Below, one piece after another: positions 53,413 to 61,620 of a stretch of DNA of 64,000 bases. The notes under the pieces are model-generated. The model searched no databases. It was not told where the DNA came from and saw nothing but the letters and a program-made list of their open reading frames with translations. Origin of the DNA: Dysgonomonas sp. UBA7710 (GTDB lineage Bacteria; Bacteroidota; Bacteroidia; Bacteroidales; Dysgonomonadaceae); NCBI RefSeq assembly GCF_002482385.1, contig NZ_DLFW01000045.1, forward strand, positions 1 through 64,000, given 5' to 3'. The translations under genes and the position numbers were made by a program. How positions within the stretch are numbered: the first letter of the stretch is position 1; each line of letters starts with the position of its first letter.

Positions 53413-55053
53413 ATGGACATGTTTTGTTTTCAGTGCCAGGAGACAGCTAAAGGCACAGGTTGCGCATTAATGGGTGTGTGCGGTAAAACTCCGGAAGTTT
53501 CGAATATTCAGGATTTACTGTTGTTTGTAACCAGAGGGATCGCTGTATACAACAACGAGTTGAGAAAAGAAGGGAAAGCTTCATCTACAGCGGACAAGTT
53601 TATTGTTGACGCTATGTTTATCAGTATTACCAATGCTAACTTCGATTTCGAAGCGATAAAGGAGAAAGTAAAGGAAGGTTTATCATTGAAAGCAGAATTA
53701 TCTGCCCGGCTGGGAAATACATCTATTATTCTTCCGGACGAATGTACATGGAATGGCGATGAATCCGGATTCATGGACAAAGCACTTGAAGTAGGAGTGT
53801 TGCGTACAAAAGATGAAGATATACGCTCGCTGAAGGAACTGACGCATTACGGGCTTAAAGGTATGGCAGCCTATGCCGAGCATGCTTATAATCTGGATAA
53901 GACGGATGATGAGATATACATGTTTATGCAGCGCGCATTAGCTGAAATTACGAGAGAGGATATCTCTGTTGACGAACTGGTCGCTTTGGCTCTCGAAACA
54001 GGTAAATACGGTGTACAGGTAATGGCATTGCTGGATGCGGCCAATACCGGACGATTCGGGAATCCTGAAATTACACAGGTAAATATCGGTGTGGGAAAGA
54101 ATCCGGGAATTCTTATCAGCGGACACGACCTGAGGGATATTGAAGAACTTTTACAGCAGACCGAAGGTATGGGAGTAGATGTTTACACACATAGCGAGAT
54201 GTTGCCGGCGCATTATTATCCGCATCTGAAAAAATATAAACATCTGGTCGGTAATTATGGCGGTGCATGGTGGCAACAAAAAGAAGACTTTGAGTCGTTT
54301 AACGGGCCAATCTTATTCACTACGAACTGTATCGTACCTCCTTCCAAAAATGCGGCATACAGAGGGCGGATATTTACCACAGGTGCTTCAGGCCTTGATG
54401 GTGCAAAACATATACCGGAGCGTAAAGACGGGCAACAGAAAGACTTTTCGGAAATAATACAAATGGCGAAAAACTGCCAGACTCCGAAGGAAATCGAAAA
54501 CGGAACAATCGTAGGAGGGTTTGCCCATGCACAGGTAATGGCATTAGCCGACAAGGTTGTGGATGCTGTAAAATCGGGTGCAATAAAGAAATTCTTTGTA
54601 ATGGCAGGTTGTGACGGACGTATGAAAGGCCGTAATTATTACACTGACTTTGCAGAGGCATTGCCTAACGATACGGTTATTCTTACCGCCGGTTGTGCCA
54701 AATACCGTTACAATAAACTGCCATTGGGCGATATAGGCGGTATTCCGCGTGTATTGGATGCCGGACAGTGTAACGATAGTTATTCATTGGCAGTTATCGC
54801 TCTCAAGCTGAAAGAAGTATTCGGGCTGGAGGATATTAATGACCTGCCTATCGCCTTCAATATAGCATGGTATGAGCAAAAAGCGGTAATAGTGTTACTT
54901 GCTCTGCTTCATCTGGGAGTGAAAAATATACACCTCGGGCCAACTCTTCCGGGGTTCCTTTCTCCGAATGTAGCGAAAGTACTGGTTGAGAATTTCGGAA
55001 TCGGCGGTATATCTTCTGTTGAGGAGGATATTGAAATGTTCCTTGCCAGCTAA
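53413..55053 (+). CDS. hcp: Hybrid cluster protein (NO reductase / hydroxylamine reductase)
   Basis: 546 residues. N-terminal iron-sulfur ligands Cys5, Cys8, Cys17 and Cys23 (C-x2-C-x8-C-x5-C), the pattern of class I Hcp from anaerobes. Hybrid-cluster ligands lie in TTNCIVPP, MAGCDGRMKGRNYY, TAGCAKYRYNKL, DAGQCNDSYS and WYEQKAV. Family knowledge: Hcp reduces NO to N2O at low concentration and hydroxylamine in vitro. With nrfA close by, it protects against nitric oxide made during nitrite use. It ends 23 bp before a perfect palindromic terminator. Confidence 0.96.
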   Translation: MDMFCFQCQETAKGTGCALMGVCGKTPEVSNIQDLLLFVTRGIAVYNNELRKEGKASSTADKFIVDAMFISITNANFDFEAIKEKVKEGLSLKAELSARLGNTSIILPDECTWNGDESGFMDKALEVGVLRTKDEDIRSLKELTHYGLKGMAAYAEHAYNLDKTDDEIYMFMQRALAEITREDISVDELVALALETGKYGVQVMALLDAANTGRFGNPEITQVNIGVGKNPGILISGHDLRDIEELLQQTEGMGVDVYTHSEMLPAHYYPHLKKYKHLVGNYGGAWWQQKEDFESFNGPILFTTNCIVPPSKNAAYRGRIFTTGASGLDGAKHIPERKDGQQKDFSEIIQMAKNCQTPKEIENGTIVGGFAHAQVMALADKVVDAVKSGAIKKFFVMAGCDGRMKGRNYYTDFAEALPNDTVILTAGCAKYRYNKLPLGDIGGIPRVLDAGQCNDSYSLAVIALKLKEVFGLEDINDLPIAFNIAWYEQKAVIVLLALLHLGVKNIHLGPTLPGFLSPNVAKVLVENFGIGGISSVEEDIEMFLAS

Positions 55054-55075
55054 GGATATCAGATAAGTATATAAT

Positions 55076-55107
55076 AAAAGCCGGATACATTAATGTATCC
55101 GGCTTTT
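55076..55107. terminator. Perfect palindromic terminator after hcp
   Basis: AAAAGCCGGATACATT is exactly inverted, giving a 32-bp palindrome with T-rich ends in both directions. Confidence 0.85.
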
Positions 55108-55207
55108 ATTTTGCGATTATATGGGGGTATTAATCTGCTGTTAAGATTATTAGTGTTGTATAAAATTGTTGTTTTTTTTCAGCTACGCGCAATCAAAGAT
55201 TGCTTGT

Positions 55208-55396
55208 GTTCCTTTTGGCCAAAGCCCCAAAAGGAACCAAAAATGCTTTTACGCCCACTTTATGGGCCGACCCATAACGGACTTAAAGGCTAAACGAAAA
55301 AACTCGCTCTGAATAGAGTATAATACGAATCGGTCGATAAGCTCAAACACGTTTTCGTTTTTTAGCCTTTTACTTACTTTTGGGCAATGCCAAAAG
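55208..55396. repeat. Palindrome-rich structured intergenic element
   Basis: Three hairpins in 190 bp: GTTCCTTTTGG with CCAAAAGGAAC (55208-55237), AAAGGCTAAACG with CGTTTTTTAGCCTTT (55285-55370, two-base bulge), and CTTTTGG with CCAAAAG (55377-55396). No gene is seen in 55108-55516. It looks like a dispersed REP-like element. Confidence 0.5.
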
Positions 55397-55516
55397 TGAG
55401 GACAAGCCCGGCAGGGCGCGGCAGACATGAACTGAAAAATAAAAGTTTTTACAAACAACGCTTATATGATAAAAAAATCGAACCTTTTTTCAACTTATTA
55501 ATGTGGAAGAACTTTC

Positions 55517-56302
55517 TCAATTTGAATAAACATGAATACTATTCTGTGCGGCAGGAAGATAATTGACGCCGATCCAGGTAATCATAAGTAAAACAAACGC
55601 GATTGGCAGCATCCATAAAACAAACTTAACATGATATTTTTGCAGCCGCATATGGATATAGACTAAATATCCCGCCGATGTAATAAACGCCCATGTCTCT
55701 TTCGGGTCCCACGACCAGTAGTGTCCCCATGCCTCCTTTGCCCATACTGCTCCCATGAGCATTCCCAGTATGAGGAAGCCGAAACCGATATAAACAACAT
55801 TATCCATCAGCTTGTACAGGTTATCATCCAGCCTGTCTTTTTTCAGATTTACCAACTGAATAATAGCAGCAATGGTCGCAGCCCCAAGCATGGCATAGGA
55901 TAAAATATAGACTGTAACGTGCGGCACAAACCAATAGCTTTGGAGGGCAGGCATCAGATTGGTCGAATGTATTTCCGGCTTGAATATATTTACACAGACA
56001 AAAACGCAGGCGACCAGGCTGGAGAATGACAACAGCCATTTATATTTCCAATGCTTGTATGTAAAATAACCAACTGTTGCCAGAAAGAATGAGTACCATA
56101 ACCGGGTTTCACCTATTGTACGGAGCGGAGGGCGTTCCTGTCCTATCCATAAGCCGATGATAAACGTGGCAAAAATAGCAATGCCGGCTATCATTAGTCC
56201 TTCTACGATAAATGTTTTCTTACATTTATATACCAGTGCTCCTGCGCTTATCCAGCAAATCATTGCAGGTATTGCAAACCAAAGAAATTCATCCCAAGTC
56301 AT
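55517..56302 (-). CDS. ccsA: Cytochrome c biogenesis protein CcsA (heme export and ligation)
   Basis: 261 residues, about eight membrane helices. The tryptophan-rich heme-binding motif GHYWSWDPKETWAF is present (about 195-208), with flanking conserved histidines (VPHVTVYILSY, LVYIHMRL). With ResB it forms the system II cytochrome c synthase, which carries heme out and attaches it to CxxCH/CxxCK sites. It overlaps resB by 14 bp. It serves nrfHA in the same gene run. Confidence 0.92.
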   Translation of the reverse strand: MTWDEFLWFAIPAMICWISAGALVYKCKKTFIVEGLMIAGIAIFATFIIGLWIGQERPPLRTIGETRLWYSFFLATVGYFTYKHWKYKWLLSFSSLVACVFVCVNIFKPEIHSTNLMPALQSYWFVPHVTVYILSYAMLGAATIAAIIQLVNLKKDRLDDNLYKLMDNVVYIGFGFLILGMLMGAVWAKEAWGHYWSWDPKETWAFITSAGYLVYIHMRLQKYHVKFVLWMLPIAFVLLMITWIGVNYLPAAQNSIHVYSN

Positions 56303-57551
56303 CTTCCGCCTTTCTTTTTTTGTTTCCCGACCATAATAAACAGATTGAACCTACGGATAATAGAATTATTCCGGCATAGACAGGATAGAGCCACGGGTCG
56401 TATACCAGTTCCATACTGCTGTATGTGGACATTCTGCCGGCCTGATTGTCATATCCGTACTGGTAGATAGTCCAACTGCCTATTCTTAAAGGTTTATTTA
56501 CTTCCAGAACCGCGTGCTGTTCGCTTCCGTCTTCCATGAATACATCTATGTCCGACAGGAATCTCTTTGGCTCGGGTTGTGTCATTACAATACAATATTG
56601 AGAGTCGAGAGGTAATGTCATATATAACTGTGCCATATTGCCTCCGCATACCCATCCTTTACGCATCTCGCCTGTTTGTTTGTTCCTTGCCGATACTTTT
56701 GCTGCCGGACTGGAGCCGGGCATAGGCACAGCCTGATAAGTACTGTCACTGTTGCGTACTGCCTGATGGATATATTCTTCAAGTCTGATATCCCATTTAT
56801 CGAGTGTGCCGTTAGGCCTCTTTTCGTCTATCTGGAAATAATCAGGTTTGTTTTTAGGCTGTGATTCGCCGCTTTCCCTGTCTATTATTGTGAGTTTAGG
56901 CGGGTATTCTTCCATCTCGAAATCATTGAGCTGTATGGCGACTGGAAGTTCCAGCACATCTTTGTTTTCGCTATAGACACGCCATTCCACTTCACCTTCG
57001 CGGACATGCATTACATATCTTTTTATATCGGCGGCTCCCAGCCCTGCGGCAAAAAGGAGAATCCAGAGCCCTATATGATTGAAATAGAAAGCATAATCCT
57101 GCTTGCGGAAAGCGACCAGCCTTCTTACAATCAGTGAACCTAAGGAAATCAGCGTAAGGAAATATATCAGAACGAAAGGCCAGCTGCTTGTTACCTGCCT
57201 GAATCCAAGCACCGTGAATATATCTTTATCGTGAGGATCGAGACGCGCGAATTGCGGAGTAAGTCCCATTATCAGCCCCAATACCAACAGCGTGGCAATG
57301 AGGGTTACCGAAAGCGGAACACCCGATATCCATTGGTAGAAAGCACTTTTGCGGGCGAATGAGAGTAATATGAGAAATGCTATTACCGCGCCACCGAGGA
57401 TAAGGTTGACCGGAGCCTGTAGCAGGTAAAAGTCAAACTTTCCTACTGTAATCTGAAGCATAAAACCAATGAAGACAAAACCTGCCACAAAAGCAATACT
57501 TTCTTTGTACCGCCACGGGAATTGCCACATCTTACGTTTTCCTTGTTCCAT
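56289..57551 (-). CDS. resB: Cytochrome c biogenesis protein ResB
   Basis: 420 residues: N-terminal membrane helices (about 15-65, 88-108, 125-150), a large periplasmic beta domain (GEVEWRVYSENKDVLELPVA, ELPVAIQLNDFEMEEYPPKL, PLRIGSWTIYQYGYDNQAGR) and a last helix (YPVYAGIILLSVGSICLLWS) near residues 385-405. This is the ResB half of system II cytochrome c maturation. It lies 78 bp after nrfA and is coupled to ccsA by overlap. In Bacteroidota this pair commonly travels with nrfHA. Confidence 0.88.
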   Translation of the reverse strand: MEQGKRKMWQFPWRYKESIAFVAGFVFIGFMLQITVGKFDFYLLQAPVNLILGGAVIAFLILLSFARKSAFYQWISGVPLSVTLIATLLVLGLIMGLTPQFARLDPHDKDIFTVLGFRQVTSSWPFVLIYFLTLISLGSLIVRRLVAFRKQDYAFYFNHIGLWILLFAAGLGAADIKRYVMHVREGEVEWRVYSENKDVLELPVAIQLNDFEMEEYPPKLTIIDRESGESQPKNKPDYFQIDEKRPNGTLDKWDIRLEEYIHQAVRNSDSTYQAVPMPGSSPAAKVSARNKQTGEMRKGWVCGGNMAQLYMTLPLDSQYCIVMTQPEPKRFLSDIDVFMEDGSEQHAVLEVNKPLRIGSWTIYQYGYDNQAGRMSTYSSMELVYDPWLYPVYAGIILLSVGSICLLWSGNKKRKAEDDLG

Positions 57552-57629
57552 ATGTATATGAAGAGAAGAAAGTACCTGAAGTCTTTCTCAGACACTCTCT
57601 TCTTTTTTATCTGCCGTTTAAGGGCCTGT

Positions 57630-59129
57630 TTAAATATTTGCTGTTAATTTCCCTTCTTTTTTAGCTTTTTCGAGCCATTGAGGAACTACTGTTTTTATCC
57701 AGTTGTCTTTTTTCTCTTTCAGGGTCTTCATATCCAGCCCGATGTATGCCTGAGCCTTATCTTTGGTAGATATATCCGGCATCTGCATATCGGTTACTCC
57801 ATGGCTGAACAGTACTTTCTGCAATTCAAGCTGGGCAAGCATTGTTTTGTCGAGGCTGTGAGCCAGTATCCGCTGGGTTTCCACCGGAGCATGGAAGGAC
57901 GCTCCGTGAGAAGCTACCGCGAAATCCCAGCGCCATTGCGCCTGACGAAGCAATTTGAGCGAAGCTGCCATTTCTTTGTCGTCTGCCCCTTTGTCCCATG
58001 CTGTTTTAGCCATGATGTGAGCTTTCGACAGTTCCTGTTCTATACGATCGCGGATTTCTAATGCTTTATCCTGATATTGGTAAACATAGTTTTTCAGGTT
58101 CTCTTCGCTGTCTCTGTGACAGGTCTGGCAGGTATTCGCTACATTCTTCAACGGGCTCATCACCTGATGGTTCGAGTATTTTATACCGCCTTCCGACATG
58201 TATGGCATATGGCAATCGGCACATGATAGGCCACGTTGTGCATGAGGTCCCAGCAGGAATATTTCATAATCCGGATGTTGGGCTTTCAGCATAGGAGTTT
58301 TACTTAATGCATGTGTCCAGTCTGTAAATTCTGCTTCGTCGTAATATTTCTCCATCGCTTCCACAGTCATGCCTCCATCCCAGGGGAATGTCAGATATTT
58401 ATTATCTTTTGTAAAATAATATTCAACATGGCATTGCGCGCAAACCAGTGACCGCATTTCCTGAGGTGTGGCCTGAGTGATATCTTTTCCCTGACGTTGA
58501 AATGCTTCTATTAATGCCGGACGGGTAATTGTCAGATTCATCGTAACAGGGTCGTGACAGTCTGCACAGCCGATAGGGTTTACTACCTCCGCACCCCAAT
58601 CACTCCATTTGGCTTTATAATAGTTCTCAATACCTTTTTCGTGCATCAGGCGTGGTACATCGGGGCTTTTGCATGTCCAGCAAGTACCCGGCTGCATATC
58701 GCCCTCTCCGTTTTCGGGACATCCTGTACGAAGCGTATTGCGTACGTCCTCGACGGCATGCATATGTCCGCGCGGTGCGGAATAGTCACGCGAAAAAGCG
58801 TATCCGGCCCATAGGACTACCATTTCGGGACGCGATTCCAGTACATCTTCGGGCATATTGCCCAGATGCTTGCTTTTGAAATCCATATCGGCAGTCTTTT
58901 TCCACGTATTATACTCTCTCGGGTAGTTTATGCCCCATTCTTCATTGTGAGGGTTTATCCCGGTTATCTCTATTTTCTTATTGTTGTACAGTGTAGCTAT
59001 TTCGGCACGGCGTTCTGTTATGGAGGCAGCCAGGATGCCTAATGCAAACACTCCTACCATGACAACGGCAAATATGCCCCATCCGATAATCGGTTTCCGT
59101 TTGATTGCTTCTGCTAATTTCTTGAACAT
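57630..59129 (-). CDS. nrfA: Ammonia-forming cytochrome c nitrite reductase, catalytic subunit
   Basis: 499-residue periplasmic pentaheme enzyme that reduces nitrite to ammonium with six electrons. The catalytic heme site is CWTCK (150-154, lysine-ligated). The four structural sites are CADCH (188), CAQCH (230), CADCH (303) and CQTCH (334). An N-terminal helix (14-37) serves as signal anchor. It is 42 bp after nrfH, which anchors it to the quinone pool. The His/Arg-rich active-site stretches (GPHAQRGLSCADCHMPY, SNHQVMSPL) are intact. Confidence 0.97.
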   Translation of the reverse strand: MFKKLAEAIKRKPIIGWGIFAVVMVGVFALGILAASITERRAEIATLYNNKKIEITGINPHNEEWGINYPREYNTWKKTADMDFKSKHLGNMPEDVLESRPEMVVLWAGYAFSRDYSAPRGHMHAVEDVRNTLRTGCPENGEGDMQPGTCWTCKSPDVPRLMHEKGIENYYKAKWSDWGAEVVNPIGCADCHDPVTMNLTITRPALIEAFQRQGKDITQATPQEMRSLVCAQCHVEYYFTKDNKYLTFPWDGGMTVEAMEKYYDEAEFTDWTHALSKTPMLKAQHPDYEIFLLGPHAQRGLSCADCHMPYMSEGGIKYSNHQVMSPLKNVANTCQTCHRDSEENLKNYVYQYQDKALEIRDRIEQELSKAHIMAKTAWDKGADDKEMAASLKLLRQAQWRWDFAVASHGASFHAPVETQRILAHSLDKTMLAQLELQKVLFSHGVTDMQMPDISTKDKAQAYIGLDMKTLKEKKDNWIKTVVPQWLEKAKKEGKLTANI

Positions 59130-59171
59130 AATTTATAGAGTTTTTAGTTGTTTATTTTTATAGGTTTAGAT

Positions 59172-59756
59172 TCAGTTTTTATTCATTCTCTTCTTCAGCC
59201 ACTCCGGTACGGGTGAGGCGGGTAGGGGAACAATCGCGTTAGGCGAGGAGGACAAATTGCTTATCTTGGAATGGGGCACTTGTGTGTGGCAGTCCCAGCA
59301 AGCTTTGCCTTTGCCTTCCTGTACATCGCAGTAACTTATCATACCTGTATTTACAAATTCCGTATTGAGTTGCGTGTGGCAACGGATGCAGTTGTCCATT
59401 ATCACCCCGTAGCTTTCGTCCCGTGGACGGATTACCTGTGGCTCTCCATTTATGGTAAATACGGCGGCATGGTAAAGCCCGTCTTTAGCTTTAAATGCAT
59501 ATTTATTGAGGATATTATCCTGCGGTACGTGGCAGTCGTTGCAAGTAGCCCATTGCGCGTGCGAACTATGGTTCCATGACTGGTAGTATGGAGTCATAAT
59601 GTGGCAGTTGATACATGCTGCGGGATCGTCCGAAAGGTAGGAGTGAGCCCTCGACATATAGACTGAGTATCCTCCCAATCCGACTATAATACCTCCTACG
59701 ACAAACAGAGGTACTATAAACTGGTTAGGTATATGGCTCAGGAATTTTTTTATCAT
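59172..59756 (-). CDS. nrfH: Cytochrome c nitrite reductase small subunit, quinol-oxidizing NrfH
   Basis: 194 residues, one membrane helix (15-35) then four heme sites: CINCH (48, followed by Met as in the NrfH axial ligand arrangement), CNDCH (72), CIRCH (123) and CWDCH (153). It passes electrons from menaquinol to NrfA. It is the first gene of nrfHA, and its leader (59764-59860) is homologous to that of the helicase gene at 8.9 kb. The porin gene lies 119 bp upstream on the same strand. Confidence 0.96.
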   Translation of the reverse strand: MIKKFLSHIPNQFIVPLFVVGGIIVGLGGYSVYMSRAHSYLSDDPAACINCHIMTPYYQSWNHSSHAQWATCNDCHVPQDNILNKYAFKAKDGLYHAAVFTINGEPQVIRPRDESYGVIMDNCIRCHTQLNTEFVNTGMISYCDVQEGKGKACWDCHTQVPHSKISNLSSSPNAIVPLPASPVPEWLKKRMNKN

Positions 59757-59763
59757 GGTATAC

Positions 59764-59860
59764 TAATTTAAGGTCACAGACCTATTTGTTACTTGTTATG
59801 TAAAAGAATAACAGTGATTTATGATTTTATATTGTATCATTAAATACTATCTTTTACTTA
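59764..59860 (-). repeat. 97-nt leader element shared with the helicase gene, copy 2
   Basis: The minus strand begins TAAGTAAAAGA and ends AAATAGGTCTGTGACCTTA plus AATTA, seven bases before the nrfH ATG. About 70% of the positions match 8853-8949, and the last 20 are almost identical. Unlike copy 1, no TAnnTTTG box precedes it. Confidence 0.7.
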
Positions 59861-59875
59861 GTGTTTAAATTTTCC

Positions 59876-61027
59876 TTAAAACGCAATTTGCAGTTGTGCT
59901 ATCACTACATTTGAATTTTGCGCATCCCATTTGTTCGAATAGTCCGAATAAGTATAGTTGAGTTGTACCCGGCACTGAGGATAAAAATAATAATTTATTC
60001 CGACAGTATAATCAATTACCTCACTATTAATATCTTTATTCCTGTTATAGTAATCGGCTTTTAGTAAGGCGTTCAGTTTTTTTGGAACAAGGTAATACAG
60101 CCCCATGGCATAAACTCCTTCCTTTTCTATTCCACCATCGTTGCCATTTATCCATTCGGCACGGGCATTGAAACGTTCCGATTTATAATCCGCGCTCACA
60201 TACCATCTGTCGCGTACATGATCGGATATCACTGTTTCTCCGGCTTTGGCATATGATGCCTGGCCAAAGTAGACTCCTCCTCCGACTCTCAGTCCTTGTA
60301 CGGGTTGGAGTAATAGCATTCCGGCAAAGTCTTTAGCGTTGTTCGTCTCCCCGGTAGTAACACCTGTTCCCTGGAATACTCCGCCGGAGTATTCCAACAG
60401 GTTATGCTTTTCCATAGGGAAAAGTTCTCCTGAAATCATCGCTCCGGCGTCGCGTCCGAAATTGTTTTTATTGTTTTGTTTTTTCAATACGTCGTCCTCT
60501 CCGGCATATCCTACCAGATTGGATATGGTACGGGAATAAGCTGCTGTTTCCAATGTGGCCGGTACATACTGGCTTTCCAGTGTGAACGGGCTCTTGAATT
60601 GTCCTACTTTGAAATTGAACTCTTTGGCTGCCGTCCATTCTCCCCAGAATTCCTGAACCGATGGATTTACCATCTCTAAGAGAAAACCGTAGCGGAACGA
60701 ATCGTTTAGTTTTCCACTTACCGATATAAACAGATTTTTAGCTTTGAAGTCGTTGTGTATTTTGTCTACATCGGAGTATCTGTACATTAACTGCCCGTTT
60801 CCTCCAAACTGCATATAAGGAGTATTGAAGGCTTGCCTTACTTTTTCTACTTTCTGAGGAAGGGTTGCTTTTTGTTCTTTATTTGCCGTTTCTTTTTTAA
60901 TTTCATCGGCTTCAGACTGGGTAAGTACATTTTTTTCAACCAGTTTCTTCAGTAACTCATCAGATTCCTGCGCATAGAAAGTGCTGAATGATAAGCAAAA
61001 GATTATAAAAACAAAAAATTTCTTCAT
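59876..61027 (-). CDS. Outer-membrane porin, phosphate-selective O/P type
   Basis: 383 residues starting at MKKFFVFIIFCLSF, which supplies a clear signal peptide (cut near FYAQ); longer upstream reading lacks it and crosses the operator. A short coiled coil (KKLVEKNVLTQSEADEIKKE) is followed by a 16-strand-type barrel: YMQFGGNGQLMYRYSD, RYGFLLEMVNPSV, GQFKSPFTLESQYVPATLE, FNARAEWINGNDGG, and C-terminal NVVIAQLQIAF with terminal Phe. Such porins pass anions; here nitrite is a reasonable substrate because nrfHA follows on the same strand. Confidence 0.82.
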   Translation of the reverse strand: MKKFFVFIIFCLSFSTFYAQESDELLKKLVEKNVLTQSEADEIKKETANKEQKATLPQKVEKVRQAFNTPYMQFGGNGQLMYRYSDVDKIHNDFKAKNLFISVSGKLNDSFRYGFLLEMVNPSVQEFWGEWTAAKEFNFKVGQFKSPFTLESQYVPATLETAAYSRTISNLVGYAGEDDVLKKQNNKNNFGRDAGAMISGELFPMEKHNLLEYSGGVFQGTGVTTGETNNAKDFAGMLLLQPVQGLRVGGGVYFGQASYAKAGETVISDHVRDRWYVSADYKSERFNARAEWINGNDGGIEKEGVYAMGLYYLVPKKLNALLKADYYNRNKDINSEVIDYTVGINYYFYPQCRVQLNYTYSDYSNKWDAQNSNVVIAQLQIAF

Positions 61028-61055
61028 TTCTACAAGTATTAGATATTTCATTATA

Positions 61056-61062
61056 CAAAATA
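61056..61062 (-). promoter_or_regulatory. -7-like box of the porin gene
   Basis: TATTTTG on the minus strand is one base short of TAnnTTTG; it implies a start near 61050. Confidence 0.4.
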
Positions 61063-61080
61063 TGCGAATATTCTGCAAAA

Positions 61081-61104
61081 AATGTGTAATATTTATTACA
61101 CATT
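61081..61104. promoter_or_regulatory. Perfect-arm palindrome, Crp/Fnr-like operator of the porin gene
   Basis: Arms AATGTGTAATA and TATTACACATT (11 bp, perfect) flank a TT centre; TGTG and CACA ends fit a Crp/Fnr-type site. Its centre is about 42 bp upstream of the probable start, again a class II position. The two Crp/Fnr genes at 51-52 kb are candidate binders. Confidence 0.65.
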
Positions 61105-61223
61105 GGAAATGAATGTTTATTACAGAGTAGATTTTATAGCGATCAGAATGGTTTGTTTGTTGAGAAAATTTATCTATATAATAGCTGATAGCTTTTAGCT
61201 TATAGTTCATTGAAGTATTGATA

Positions 61224-61403
61224 AGCCCCCTCAATCCCCCAAGGGGGACTTACAATGAGGGTAAAAAGTAATAGGTAGAAAAAGTGTTACCTTTGTTACT
61301 TTTTGAAGAAAGGTACAAGTAGACAAGATACGAGATACAAGTTGTTGGCTGATGACTGTTTACTGTTTACTGAAACAAGTGTTACTTTTGTCACCTTTTA
61401 ACA
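61224..61403 (+). repeat. Mosaic intergenic repeat, copy 4 (partial)
   Basis: It starts with CCCCCTCAATCCCCCAAGGG and GAGGGTAAAAAGTAATAGG (module of copy 2), then GTTACCTTTGTTACTTTTT, CAAGATACGAGATACAAGTT, GATGACTGTTTACTG and GTTACTTTTGTCACC. The GCAAAGGCGCAAAG module is absent. The rest of the gap to 61620 shows no gene. Confidence 0.75.
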
Positions 61404-61620
61404 AATTGAAGGTGTTGAGTAATAAGTACTAAGTCTATTGGTACTGTTAATTGATAAAAGCTAATTAGCTCCGCTGACTGTTGGTTCTTAATTATTAATT
61501 GCTTTCTGTTACCTTTTTTCTTATTTGTATGGATGTTATCCAAAACATATTTTGATAAGAAAAAAGAACAGCGTAATTTTAGAGGAGTTTATAAATGTTA
61601 ACAAATAAAAAGCAAAGAGT

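Noticed and set aside
55141..55460. Short open frames on both strands between hcp and ccsA
   Set aside because: They arise within nested hairpins and have no family features.
57555..57610. Hairpin between nrfA and resB as a terminator
   Set aside because: The stem with GAAGAGA and TCTCTTC is followed by T only on the plus strand, where no gene would use it.
61028..61234. Longer N terminus for the porin
   Set aside because: It would hide the signal peptide inside the protein and would translate through the palindromic operator.
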